Part shown: piece after piece, positions 1 to 11,166 of the stretch
Position numbering within the stretch: position 1 is the first letter of the stretch
How the letters are laid out: each line of letters begins with the position of its first letter
Source of the DNA: Pelargonium nanum
Taxonomy: Eukaryota > Streptophyta > Magnoliopsida > Geraniales > Geraniaceae
Assembly: GCA_036897485.1 (NCBI GenBank)
Contig: JAYMTF010001714.1
Coordinates: forward strand, 1-21,720
Length of the DNA stretch: 21,720 bases
Direction of reading: 5' to 3'
Program-made: the position numbers and the translations under genes
Notes under the pieces: model-generated
Database searches by the model: none
Seen by the model: the letters and a program-made list of their open reading frames with translations, nothing else
Told to the model about the DNA's origin: nothing

Positions 1-3000
1 GATTGCTGAGGAGCAGACACTGCTAGCTGCACAGAATCTATGTGTCTGCTGTTCTGATTATCTAATTGGGGTTCTATGTTGGACACTTGAAACTTCGCGA
101 GCTGCTGCTGAGCCTCGAATATATCCTGTTTATCCTTTAAAACCTGCACCCCTGTTTGTACCTGCATGTAATTGATGAACATAAAAATGGGCACAATAGT
201 ATATAACTTATATGGAAATATTACTATAATAACCTAGTATGCATCATAAATTCTCTCTTCGAGTCTATAAACCAGTAGGCACAGGCACAAATGCACAATA
301 AACTGGCTTTTGACATGCCTCGGCAGATAAAAGAAATGTACACATTAAGTTCAATATTTTTTTACATAATAATGTTATATTAACTAATATTTCCCAAGAC
401 TGCCACCTGTACATCTCTCTCATCAGAGTCAACTCATTGGGCTAGTATGTTCAAACCTCATGCAGCTTTCTAATTTCTTAACAACTTCAAATATAAGTAC
501 CATCCATCAAATCAGTAAATATATGAAGTCAATCAGAGAAAGCCTTTCACTCCAAGCAATGATTCTAAGAGCTTAGCATCTTAAGTTTAGAGAATTCCAT
601 GTGCTGGAAACCTATCTCTATTTGAGCAAAGCCTAGCTTAGGTTCTGCACTAAGATTCTATGAAGGCTGATAAAGTTTGATACAGCTTAAACTCAAAAAT
701 ATTTTTATCAAGGTCATTAGAGTCAGGCTGTATTTTAGAAGCAAAGAGATTATTTGAGTACAAGTTACACACGAGAGACAGAATGTTGATAACAGTTCTC
801 TCTCCATATACACCTGACCTGACAACCTTTCCCCAAAACTAAAGTACGCCTAGCTTAAATTTCCTTGTCAGCTGCAATCTTCTCCTACATCCTTGATGTC
901 TTTCTTGCAAGTGTTCATCATTTTTGTAAAATTAAGTACCCAACCCCAGTTTTTATTTCACATATAGCCCCAAAATATAAAAGAGTTCTCAACTATACTC
1001 AGAAGTCAGAACTACAATTCAAGTGTTTGAACAAATTAGTTGGCCTAAAACTAAATGTAATATACAAGAAACACAATGCAATATAAAATCTATAGCAGAA
1101 CCATATTATGGAATCTGACAACAATGGTATTATTTTGATGATGAAACATCATATTGGATACCATCATAAAAATTAAATCAACAAAGATCCAAAAGTACTA
1201 TTATAAGCTTCAAATACAGAGTTATTGATAAACTATGAATCCTATCAATATTACAATACTTGGGTACCTAAAAGCTGGTCCTGTTTTCCATAGCAGGGCA
1301 TTAAGAAAAAGATGTAAATTTGATAAGCCTTTCGCATAAAAAATTTAGGAACATAGCTAACTTATTAATGAGTTGGCAATGTAGCATCACTCATTCTAAT
1401 GCAATGAGCACTCTAAAGGATGTGTTCTCCACATCCCAACACAGATACTTAAAAAAAATTACTTAACAAATTGTTAAAGGACAATATATACCTCCCTAAG
1501 AATGTTCTCCAGTTGCCGCATCTTTCCTTCAGTGCTTCCTTGATTGTTTCCTACAGATGCCTTCAAATCATCGACAGAATTCTCAACATGGCGAGTTCTG
1601 CTCTCCAACTGTGTTAGTCGTGCACTAACACCTTCCAGCACATGAAGCAAATTATCAGCATATTTCTTCATTGTTCGGTCAACCTCAGCCACTACCACTG
1701 CATCAATGGCAATAGGATCTTTCTCTAAAATGACCTTTGCAGGTTCATCGGTGTCAGCAGATCTATAATTCTGTGTAGGGCAAGGAAGCACAGTGTTAGA
1801 GTTTAGATCAATCAAATATAAACTTGAGTACAAACAATTGTAAGTCCCTCCCATCCAACAAATCATCCACACTTCCAGGAAATGTCATAATGTGGTATAG
1901 TCCAAAACAATAGAAAATCATCAGAGGAAAATCAAATGAGAGTTGTGTGAGGGATCAATCAACTAAAAATGGTTTGAAACCTCAATTAAAAGTTGATTAA
2001 CCTATTTTTCTGTTAAGTGTGCTCTTCCCATAGAGTAGATCCAAGGTAAAGCCTAGCATAAACTTTAGTACAAGTAACAATAAGTCTGTCCCATCCAATA
2101 AAACATTTACACTTCTTGGAACTGTCTTAGTGATATAGTCCAAGATAATACAAAAATCAACTGAGGAAAATTAAATATGTGTAGTGCGAAGCCGCAAAGG
2201 ATGAATCAACTGAAAGAATGGAAAAGATAAGCATAGAGATGACTTGAACACGATAATTATACGAATAACATCGTGACTAGGACCGCGACAGGGATAGAGA
2301 GGTCAACCAGTGTGACTTCAAGAACTTTCTGTGTCCTTGAACTTCATACTCCAAGCAAGAACCTGAATAGCAGTATTACATGTGGACACGCAGAGCCAAT
2401 GGTTTGAATCCTCAAATCACAGTTGATAAATCTATTTTCCCATAAGGTTTGCTATTTCCATAGAGTAGATCGTAGGTAAAGCCTACCATAGTTTACTGTG
2501 GTTCTCTACTTAGTCCTTTCCATAAGCCTTGGTATATCAAGTTACATGGCTATATCAATAATATGCCAACTTAAGTTCTAGAAACATACAAGGAGAAGAC
2601 CAAACTAGACCATTGAATCGACAACGATTTGGTTTGGTCCTGTATTTTCCTGCATTAGGTTAAAAACCTCTTGCACAAAGGCATAATATCCATTTGTTGG
2701 AATTCAACACAAATAATAATGACTACAACATGATGTGAACAGGACATGATCACACAATCAATTTCATATTGAGCAGTGGACTACAGAAAGCACAAATCCA
2801 AGACTTGGGAAGGATGGGAGGTCAGCACAAAAATCTTTTATCATAATCAATTCTACATAGATCTATGTTTTAATGATTACAGACCATCAGGCATCACATC
2901 TTTTCTTGCCGCATCCAATGATGTTTCAGTTAAAATGTAAGAAAAAACTAAACCAGACATTTGATTTTGAGATTTAACATCACACTTGCTAGCATAAGTC

Positions 3001-3958
3001 AAAGAAATTTAGTGGTGAAGCAGTGGATAGCTATCTTCCAGAAGCGCTGCAATGCTTCTACTGATAAAAATTAAAGTGTGGTACAACAACAGTTAAGTTA
3101 TATCATTCTCGTCCGTATTTTTAAACTAGAGTATCCCTAAGCAAATGTTTAGTTTATTCAAAGGCAAATCCTTTTCCCTTTTTTTGGGTCCACTCATTGT
3201 ACTTTCTTAGTATTCAACTAATTAACATCTTCCCTTCCTAAATGACAAATCCTGAACATTTCCCAACTCTATGCAATAGAGCTTTTTCTACACAACACAA
3301 ATAAACAATATAGCACCACAATATCCAGATTAGACCAGCAAATTCGCAAGTTCTAACTTCATTTCACAAATTTGAAATCATAAGCCCAGCCATGCAATCA
3401 ATCAATGAAAATTTTGCAAAAACAACACCAGATTCAACAGAACATTGTTTATCAACGACAATCTCCCCAATTGTTCAAAATCAAAACATCACCAGATTCA
3501 AACACGATTCAGTATCCAGTGACACTAAAAACACCGCAAAAGGTGATAAATAAACTGTAAATTCAGCGGCTAAACTAAGCCAAAAGAAAATCGATACATA
3601 TATTAACAATTAAACAAAGAAAAAACGATAGTAGAGGAATTACACTGATAGGAGAAGAAGTGTTAGGCTTGGAATCAGCTGAACTCCAAGGTCTGGAGGC
3701 TCCGTCAAGATTCTGAGGCATCGAAGAGGCGATAAGGGGGCGAATCGGCTGGAAATCGTAGCTGGCCACGATCTCCTCCTTGTTGATTCCATCGTCGCAG
3801 GCAGTGCTGCCACCGGCGACGATGTGATCTTGGCCGTCGTCGGCGACGTCGTGGGAAGGGTTTTTCATGAGATCGAGAAAGGCCTTGTTGTGGGTGGGTG
3901 AGGCAGAAGCAGACAGATCCATTATCTGCTTGTCCATGTACTGCGACGTATTCATCAT
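1..3958 (-). CDS. FLOE: FLOE-family (DUF1421) coiled-coil protein, 5' part; C-terminus off the left edge
   Basis: Three exons are visible: 3958-3644 (105 codons), 1770-1492 (93 codons) and 161-1 (cut by the window edge). All joins are phase 0 with GT-AG introns. The start MMNTSQYMDKQIMDLS matches the conserved N-terminus of plant FLOE/DUF1421 proteins. A D/S-rich segment follows, then YDFQPIRP (residues 67-74). Exon 2 carries NYRSADTDEPAKVILEKD and a heptad-rich coiled coil from about residue 136 that runs into exon 3 (VQTGVQVLKDKQ, about 199-210). A Q-rich stretch then begins (EAQQQLAKFQ). The usual QPS-rich disordered region and DUF1421 domain should lie beyond position 1. In Arabidopsis, FLOE1 forms condensates on hydration and modulates germination; the same role here is inferred. 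ATG at 3955 is an equally possible start. The first intron is long (3643-1771) and holds a tandem duplication. Family assignment is from memory of the motifs. Confidence 0.85.
1818..2490. repeat. Diverged tandem duplication in FLOE intron 1, second copy enlarged
   Basis: A first unit (about 1818-2057) is followed directly by a second (about 2058-2490). Shared landmarks appear in the same order: ATAAACTT.AGTACAA (1818 and 2058), CCCATCCAA (near 1850 and 2090), ATAGTCCAA (near 1897 and 2136), ATCAACT (near 1958 and 2205), ATGGTTTGAA (1969 and 2399), and ATAGAGTAGATC (near 2030 and 2458). The second unit carries about 176 extra bases (2222-2397) between two AATGG pentamers. The extra bases are therefore either an insertion with a 5-bp duplication or the ancestral state lost from unit 1. 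Confidence 0.75.
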
Positions 3959-4054
3959 TCCTAAAATAACTCCGCAAAAGAGAGGATTAGGGCTTTTGGA
4001 GAGAGAAAGATGTAGAAATTGGCTTCATTGATTTAATGGCAGTTTTTATTATTT

Positions 4055-4066
4055 CTATATATATAA
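4055..4066 (-). promoter_or_regulatory. Candidate TATA box of the FLOE-like gene
   Basis: On the minus strand this reads TTATATATATAG, about 100 bp upstream of the ATG. Transcription would start near 4030, giving a leader of about 70 nt. That leader is pyrimidine-rich (TTTCTCTCTCC), contains a CCCTAAT element and has no ATG. Placement rests on sequence pattern alone. Confidence 0.5.
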
Positions 4067-4893
4067 TTAAAAAGTAAAAAAAATGGAGTGAAGGTGGCAG
4101 ATGGGTTGATAATGAAATTGTGAGAGAGAGTTACAGAGGAAGAAGACAACCCCGTCGGTTACTTGACGGAAAATGGAATAGTCAACTGTTCTTTTGAACT
4201 AATTACATATTCTCAGCCATTTATGATTGTCCCAGGGAAAAAGAATGTGCCTTGGAGGATAGTGGTTTGAATTGAGTTTTCTTAACAATTTTGAGTTTGT
4301 TATTAAATTAGATAACAGATTCGGTGGTGACGAGTAGCGGTTGGCAACAACTTTCACGCGATTGACTTAAATTTTCATTTTTAATTGTTCGTGTTTTTCA
4401 GGTGAAGGATGAGAATTTAAGTGCTTTCAGCTTATTTATTCAGGCTGATAAAATGATTTTAGTGCCTTCGACTAGATTCTTCGGAATGTTTTAGCCATTG
4501 TTGTTCAATTTGGTAGTGTTGAATTTTTTTTGCGGGTTATCTGTGGACGAGTATCGCACAAGTTAGTTAGATCATCGGCTTCTTTGTTATTAATTTTTTC
4601 TGTTAAAAAATCTAACTATTATTTTTTTTAAGGAAAAAAGAGTTAACATATGAACCATAAAAAAGACACATAATGTAGTTCTAATTCTTCTTTTTTGAAT
4701 ACTAATTCCAGTTCTAAATATTAAATGCAACACGAATGCTTATACATAAATATAATTCATATAACTGTATCATATTATTATTTGACTTGAAATTGAAAAT
4801 CACTTGGTTACAAGCCCGTAATTGCAAATTGAAGTGTCCAGACTCCTAAATTCGACCACAACATTAATAGTGTTTTTTTGGTCAGTGTCTAAA
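4067..4893. other. Intergenic stretch: FLOE promoter and raffinose synthase 3' UTR
   Basis: This AT-rich stretch separates the FLOE TATA box from the raffinose synthase stop codon. On the minus strand, overlapping AATAAT hexamers lie near 4774-4782, about 115 nt past the stop, and could serve as a poly(A) signal. No open frame or transposon end was recognised. Confidence 0.4.
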
Positions 4894-7731
4894 TTAAAAC
4901 AAGTACTCAACTATAGACAAGTCATTAGCAGAGCCAGGCCACGGCACATGAACCACAACCATTAGGTCCTCGTACTCAAACCCCACATCTCTCCCGCCAA
5001 TTCTGCAACCTCTCGGCTTCTCCGAAGCAAACACTCTCATCTCTCCGCCTCCCCTCACCCCAATCTCCACCGCCTCGTCCCCGACCTTCACAGACCGGAC
5101 CGCCCCGCCGGTGTTGAGCATGTTCACTAACCCTATTGGAGCGAAGTGGACGGACCTCGGACCGCCCAAAACCGTCACAGGAGAGACAGTAATGAGCTCG
5201 AAATCGAAGGGCTCTAGCGACACTTCCGTGTCCTGGGACGCCTTGGATAGAATCAGCTTCTTCGATTTGAGAAAATACATGGCAAATACTTGCACGCCTT
5301 CGATTGAGATCGGGGTCTTCCCGCTGTCCCATTCAATGTCCTTGGGATTGGTCTTGGAGGTCACCAAATGAGAGCACTCGGAGAAGCATTGGTTGCGCCG
5401 GGTCTCGCGGCTCCACCCTCCTCCTTGGCAGTTGAACGCTCCGATCACTCCGGTGAACTGCTCGTATCCAACAAATCAAAACAACGTTACATGATCATTT
5501 TGGCTAATAGCATTTTAAAAATGTATTGAGTCAGTAGTATAAATGGTTGATTTCACTTGCTAATAAAAAAATAAAATGTACTAAGTACTGACCTTGTTGA
5601 GGTTCCAAATTTTGAGCATGGTCTTGCCGTCATGGAGAGGATCTAGGAAGAGACAGTCCCGAGTAGGAAGAGCATAGTATTCGCAACGCATGATGGAGCC
5701 ATCGGGCAACACTAGGCGTTTGAGCAAATCGAAATTGTGCTTCCCGACGGAGTCGCTGACATAGATAGGTCCGCCAGAGATGGCCCGGGAGGCAGCGTGG
5801 AACTCGGCACAGGGGTGGGTGGACTGGAACATGTCCCAGTCCGGGTGGATGAAGTTGCCCATCCACAAGCTATTGTAGGCGCAGTGAACCATGTGACATC
5901 CCTGGAGCCAAAATGTACCGTTGGGGTCACCAGAAGGATCCGTGCACCAGAAGTCATCCCCTGAAGCACAAAAAAACATTAGTTGGGCCTCGGACCCAAA
6001 TTTAAGAACTGGGCATTTATAAGTTAAAGAAACGGACCTACGCGGCCCAAACAAATGGCCTCGGTGCCGAGCAACATGAAGTCGTTGCAGTGCTCCATGC
6101 TGGCAATCACTCCGTTACCGTTAAAATGCTTATTCACCGACGCCGTCAAGGCCTTGAAGTAAGCTTTGGCCAGCTCAACTCTACCTCCGTAATTCTCGGA
6201 CAGCATCTCCAATAACTATACAATTAGAAATTAACACGTATGGTTAATTAGCAATTAATCGTAATTAATTAAAATAAGATAGCGTGCCGACCAAAAACTG
6301 TGGAAATTAAATATCTTACGTGGATAACGTCGACCTTGACGCCGTCAATCCCCGCAGCCTCCAGGTGGGAGTGAAGCCCCTCGTACATCTGATCAACGAT
6401 CTCCGGTGGGACCAGCCCGATCCCTGTGCTCACGATCTTGTCAACGGCCAGATCTTCCATCGTCTTCTCCAACCCGGGAGAGAGCTTGGGTCTCACGACG
6501 GAGCATTCGGGTAACCCGGGAACATTCGGTCTCAACCCGCCCCAGTACCCGCACAGCGCGTGCCATACGTACACGTAATCGACGGTCGGGAATTCTTGTT
6601 TCAGGTCGTTGACGAACGCGCCCATGCCCTTGGGCCCACCGGCGGCCACCTGGCGGGGGCTCGTGTAGTCCCTGAACTTGTAATTTTCTTGAAATTTGAT
6701 GAGTCTGCATACAGAAATAGATCCAGAATATTTACTCGTCGATCAAAACTATAAAATAATGAAAAAAATGTTTTAAATTGATGATACATATTAAAAAAAT
6801 TAACATTTAGATGGCAAAATTTGAAAAAAAAAGGACTATGAACAAAAATAGCAAGCTTTTAGTAAAAAAAGTTCAGTGGGGCAATTGGCCCCATATCTCT
6901 CTTCTATATCCGTCACTACCTGCATGGCATTTGCTCGCCGGCGACGGTCTGGTTCATGCCTTCTTTGGTGATAGGGTCCTCATCGTGCGCGATGGACTGC
7001 CAGCCGTCGTCGATGAGGACCATCCCCGGCGGGCACCCGCCGGCGACCAGCCCCTCGACGCCGTCCCGCACGCCGTCCGGGTTCACGGTGAGGTAAAATG
7101 CGTCCCACGTGCACCACCCGAACTTGTCGACGATCGGCGGTGGGGTCTTCTCCTCCAAGTGCTTGAACGTCCCCAGGTGGGCCCTCACCACCTTCACAGC
7201 CTCTTTGACAAGCTTAAACGGGTCCTGACCCACGTGCACGTACATGGAGCTCCGGAACGAGGAGGCAGTCACTTTGGTGGACCCGCTCTCGACGCAGATG
7301 TCGATATCGTCGCCGTCTCCGGGCTGGAGGGACGCTCGGAAGGGACCGTCGATGATCGGGAGGAGGAGGACGTAGGGACGTCCGGCGTCGGAGCGGTCCA
7401 AGATGACCATCTGGGTCTCGTGCTCGAGGTCAGACCCGTTTGACCCGACCCAGTGGGTGGTCCACCAGACCTTGAACCGGAAAATACTCATGAACCGTAT
7501 TCCCTTCAGTTTTCCGATGGGGACCACGTGGCGGCTCTTGGGTTCGGCTCCGTCGAACCCGACAAAGCAGCCGCCGGCAGTCACAGTAGATACGATGTTG
7601 TCGGGGACATCGGAGAGAAAAACATGGCCGTTGGCCAGGAAATTCGATTCCTCCAAGGTGACCGGAGAGTCGGCGCAGCCGTCGGAGAGAGTGGTGGTGG
7701 TTGAGGCCGTTTTGCTGAGATTTGGAGCCAT
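4894..7731 (-). CDS. RFS: Raffinose synthase (galactinol-sucrose galactosyltransferase), five exons, complete
   Basis: The enzyme transfers galactose from galactinol to sucrose to form raffinose in the cytosol (GH36-type plant Sip/RFS family). Exons are 7731-6920, 6704-6320, 6215-6038, 5960-5593 and 5457-4894. Every intron is GT-AG (215, 104, 77 and 135 bp) and the phases join cleanly into 768 residues, near the usual length of about 780. Visible motifs are FGWCTWDAFY (204-213), LIDDGWQS (239-246), DGVKVDVIH (391-399, probable nucleophile D396), SMEHCNDFM and LGRVGDDFWCTDPSGDPNG (acid/base Asp probably 460 or 461), and IWNLNK before the last exon. The end is SIVEYLF-like. The roughly 80-residue insertion typical of stachyose synthase is absent, which favours raffinose synthase, and the protein closely resembles Arabidopsis RS5 as I recall it. 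Exon 1 is GC-rich compared with the introns. No broken residue was seen. Substrate specificity is inferred from family. Confidence 0.95.
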
Positions 7732-7914
7732 GGAATGTTATAGAAGAATAATAATTGTGGTGACCAAAAGAGGAGCAAGTAGTGAGCTAAATAGAGGAAT
7801 GGGTGCTTAGAAAAGGAAATGGTGGATTCAAGAAGATTTGGTTCTTTAAAAGAATCGATTCTTGTGGTTTTGTAGGATCTTAAGTGGATGATTTGGAGCT
7901 AGAGAAATGGTTTG

Positions 7915-7923
7915 GCTTAAATA
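7915..7923 (-). promoter_or_regulatory. Candidate TATA box of raffinose synthase
   Basis: The minus strand reads CTATTTAAG about 185 bp upstream of the ATG at 7731. A start about 30 bp downstream would give a leader of roughly 155 nt. This is the best TATA-like match close to the gene, but its use is not shown. Confidence 0.4.
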
Positions 7924-8218
7924 GGCAAATGGTTTGGTTTTGGGATAATTTTGATTTAGTGTGCTGTGGGGACAGTGTGGGGTCATTTTAGGCTCCAAAA
8001 GAGACATTATTTAATTGAATTTTATCCAGAAACTAAACGTTTGGACCGTTTTTATTTAAATTTAATTACTATGTGGTCTCGACTTTGCAAACATAATTAT
8101 GCAATTTTTAATTTCGTCGTGTTTACTTTTTTATCATTTCTTTTTAAAAGGTAGTGATATAGTTAGTTGGTCTACTCTTTAAGCGCATGTAATTTTAATT
8201 TTCATCATGCTTTAACTG

Positions 8219-8268
8219 TACGTGGCAGGTTTGTTTCAAAACAAAACATAAAAGTATACGTGGCAGGT
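8219..8268. promoter_or_regulatory. Duplicated ABRE-type motif upstream of raffinose synthase
   Basis: The 12-mer TACGTGGCAGGT occurs twice as an exact direct repeat, at 8219-8230 and 8257-8268. The copies are 38 bp apart and about 490-540 bp upstream of the raffinose synthase ATG. Each contains ACGTGGC, the ABRE core bound by ABF/AREB bZIP factors. Raffinose synthase genes are known to respond to ABA, drought and cold, so a role in this promoter is a reasonable inference. Confidence 0.55.
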
Positions 8269-8640
8269 GTAATTGTATTGTAATATAGCTCAATAAGTCC
8301 ATAGATATGGGATTAGACTGAACAACCGTAGAAAGTGAGAAGACACGAATATTTTATTATTGATTACTTTTTCTTTTCGTTCCCGTTATTTTATATAAAC
8401 TTCCAACTGCAAGTTAGGTTGTTTTTTTTTTCCTTCTGCAAGATAGGTTTTAATTCTCGTCTCTTTTCTTCTTAATCAAAACTATAATATAAACAACTAT
8501 TAATATATATTTACATTGTCAAAAAAAAAGTACATATATTTACAGATTCATCATTATTTCTTGAAAGAAACCTGCCTATATCCTCTATAATATTCTTCAA
8601 TAATAATATATCATTATTTGCAACGAAACATTAAGAGCAT
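8269..8640. other. AT-rich upstream DNA without recognised features
   Basis: The stretch is AT-rich with short poly-T and poly-A runs (for example around 8420 and 8521). I see no open frame, no transposon ends and no further clear promoter motif. It may belong to the distal raffinose synthase promoter. Confidence 0.4.
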
Positions 8641-8669
8641 GATATCCTCTATTCGGGGAGCCTATATCG

Positions 8670-9395
8670 ATCTTAGAATCTCAAGGCAGAGCTCAACAGG
8701 ACTTTCATAGAATAGCACCCAAAGCATGAGATATTTGACGTCGTTTAAGCATGAGGTTGAACTGGAGAGATATTTTAACGAATCATCTTGATTATAAGAT
8801 TTTATGATCACTCATAACCATGAGAGTTTGAAATCACTGATCATATTCCCACAACCTAGACCATCACCACCTAAAGGTGGGTGGTTGAGCTCAACAAAAC
8901 TGTTAATGTTCCACATTGGAAGAATGTCTATCACCATTTGATATACACGTTGGGCCATCAACTTATCAGCTAAAGCTTTTGAGTTGAACTCAAGTTTAAC
9001 TTGGTATCAGAGCTGATTCTGTTTAGGCCTTGTGACCCGTCTTTGTTGCCTCCCTTCTTGGTCCACTATCCCACATTAGAAGATTGTGAAGTCTGTCACC
9101 CCTTAATGGTTGGGCCCTCAACCTATTAACTTAAGCTTTTGGGTTGAAGTCAAGTTTAACAAAAGCATTGAGCAAAGCATTGGTCACTCAAAACTTGAGA
9201 TTGCCACTACTCTCTAAGTAGAAATTTGTTGATCTTGGCAGAGCCATCAACAAAATGTTCAAAGCACGAGAAGTATCCTTCAACAAATCATTCAGAGCAT
9301 GAGATCCTTGTTCAAGGTGTGAGGTTGGAATTAAGAGAGTGTATAAAGAAGCATCCCAAGCATGAGAGTTCGTAGACACTCACAACTTTTGTTCT
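8670..9395. repeat. Old direct-repeat blocks flanking a small LTR element
   Basis: Two diverged blocks, about 8670-8845 and 9225-9395, share an ordered series of motifs: GGCAGAGC..CAAC (8684, 9238), GCATGAGAT (about 8724, 9297), TGAGGTTG (about 8752, 9320) and CATGAGAGTT (about 8819, 9362). The GCATGAG core also recurs inside each block, so part of the pattern could be a degenerate short-period repeat. The LTR-type element at 8901-9161 sits between the blocks. Related fragments (GAGCTCAACA, near 9551) continue to the right. Confidence 0.5.
8901..9161 (+). mobile_element. SMART/TRIM-like miniature LTR retrotransposon, 261 bp, non-coding fossil
   Basis: Two direct repeats of about 100 bp (8901-9001 and 9059-9161) begin with TG and share CCCACATT-like, GTTGGGCC, AAGCTTTTG and TCAAGTTTAAC segments. 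By eye they are about 70 percent alike. Immediately after the left repeat lies TGGTATCAGAGC (9002-9013), the classic primer-binding site complementary to the 3' end of plant initiator Met-tRNA. The internal region is only about 57 bp and no clear polypurine tract was seen. The flanking pentamers (8896-8900 and 9162-9166) agree at four of five positions, as expected of an old target-site duplication. There is no coding capacity; TRIM and SMART elements are moved in trans. The divergence of the repeats suggests an old insertion. Confidence 0.6.
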
Positions 9396-9599
9396 AAGTT
9401 TCTTTAGATTGAGTCATTTTATAGGTCAGGCGAACATTCGTCATCTTTTGAGGTTTATGGAGGCAAAGCTCATCATGAGGTTACGAGGTTCGAGCTTAGC
9501 TTGATGGAAACTTTTCTTTATGGAGGTGGACTTTATCGTAGATACATGGGATCGAGCTCAACACGAAGCTACACACCCGATATGATAGAACTCAAACAT

Positions 9600-9740
9600 C
9601 AAAGTGGATCTTGAAGTGACCACCACTTCACCAACAACCCTCACAATGACACATTGTGATCTTGATTCGTAAGTATTGTAAATACCCCTTCATTGATAAG
9701 AGGAGAGGTTTCATCCATGATTTACCCATGGACTACTTTG
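9600..9740. other. Two short inverted repeats and a TATA-like stretch in possible LTR-derived DNA
   Basis: TGAAGTG (9612-9618) pairs with CACTTCA (9624-9630), and TCACAATG (9641-9648) pairs with CATTGTGA (9652-9659). They are followed by GTAAATACCCC (9678-9688), which resembles the TATA region of plant LTRs. No matching second LTR or coding region is present, so an LTR origin is a guess. Confidence 0.25.
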
Positions 9741-11150
9741 TCTCTAAAGTTCACACTAGAACAAAATATTACTTATCATTATATCAAAATAAGTGTCATG
9801 TTTTATTTACATTTTTATCCCAAAATAAGTATTTCAGTTTTTTAAGAGGTTATAATTATGCATGAATTATCAATATATAATGCATCTATAATAAGATAGT
9901 TATTATCTTTCAACTTTTTTACGCTACACGTGCATAAAGATAGAAGATGAAATATACAACACTAATATTTGAATTTTTCTCATCACTTATTTTGAAACAA
10001 ATATATAGTATATGATGAAATAATACATATTCATTTTTGTCTGAGGAATTGGTTTGTGTATCTAGAATTTGAATCGACAAACAGTGAACTATAAACAAAT
10101 TTATTCTAACAATATTTTTGTTTAAATTTACCAACTCAAACGTTCATTAATCTAACGCTATCCATACTTGTAATCCACATTCAATTCAAAAATAGCTACA
10201 ACAAAAAAAATTTATAGCTTAGTTTAAATTATTGCAAAACAACTCATTATTTCTCCATTGTCCCCACAAAAGGACGCACATAAGCAATGTATAATCGGTC
10301 GTTAATCAATCTATCTCTACAAAAAAAATCTTTTTATTTCATTTTTCTTCGAATTCATAAATTTGAACAATCTAATAATGAGTAGAGATCACACAGTTCT
10401 GAGAATTTCCAAGTTTTTTTCAAATGAGTATAATTTTTATGGTGACGGTGAAGATAACAAACATGTGAGAAGGAAAAATTAATTTTTTATTTGGTTAATA
10501 CCAACTAATGACTCCATGACACGTAACAATTAAACAATATATTCTACTTTAACTTTTATTTTTTAAAAGTTCCATCTCAACTAAAAAATAATTGATACAT
10601 CATTCCAATATTACACAAACTCCCCTATCATGTCAACTTTTTTTAAAGTAAAAATTTATGCAATTATTTGTACAAATAAAATGTTACGTATCTATCGCTA
10701 CATTGATTCAAAATTCATACACAAAAATATGACTAGTTTGCAAATTTTTTCTCGCACTATATCGTACAACTCGATTGAATAATGTTAGATTATTAATAAA
10801 TTGTTTTTGTTTTCTATATAGTAGATGCCCAACAAATGTTTTTCCACTTTTTAACGCAAAAAATTAATAATTTATTACTTCAAATTGGACGTTAACAAAA
10901 GTAATATAAAACTGAGAGATTGAAGACCAACCCTATTCAGACAAACCTAACAAATAGACCAAATACATAACTAACTCGTGGACCACTTTGTTTGTAGATC
11001 AACAACAAATAAAAAATGACACTAACAAACTAAGTCACAATAGTAAAAATATCTTAAATCAAACCGAATAGATTGTAATCATTATCTTCAACCTGAATAA
11101 TCAAGTTGAAGGCATTGGAATCCTCTCATAGCCTGAAAAGCACGAACAAC
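9740..11150. other. AT-rich intergenic DNA, nothing recognised
   Basis: About 1.4 kb of strongly AT-rich sequence with homopolymer runs. The open frames in it are short, low-complexity and have no recognisable motif. No paired transposon ends or RNA genes were seen. Confidence 0.5.
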
Positions 11151-11166
11151 TGACAACATTGCAACT

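Noticed and set aside
865-1086. Plus-strand 73-codon frame
   Set aside because: It lies in FLOE intron 2 on the opposite strand, starts at a non-ATG codon and has no motif.
4600-4650. TGTTAA...TTAACA inverted ends considered as a tiny MITE
   Set aside because: The arms are six bases in AT-rich DNA with no flanking duplication, so chance is sufficient.
6811-7443. Plus-strand 210-codon open frame
   Set aside because: It lies antisense to raffinose synthase exon 1, which has clear family motifs. The frame comes from the GC-rich codon use of that exon.
8640-9400. Recurring GCATGAG motif considered as a CRISPR-like or satellite array
   Set aside because: Spacing and unit sequence are irregular and the host is a plant. 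An old duplication explains the pattern better.
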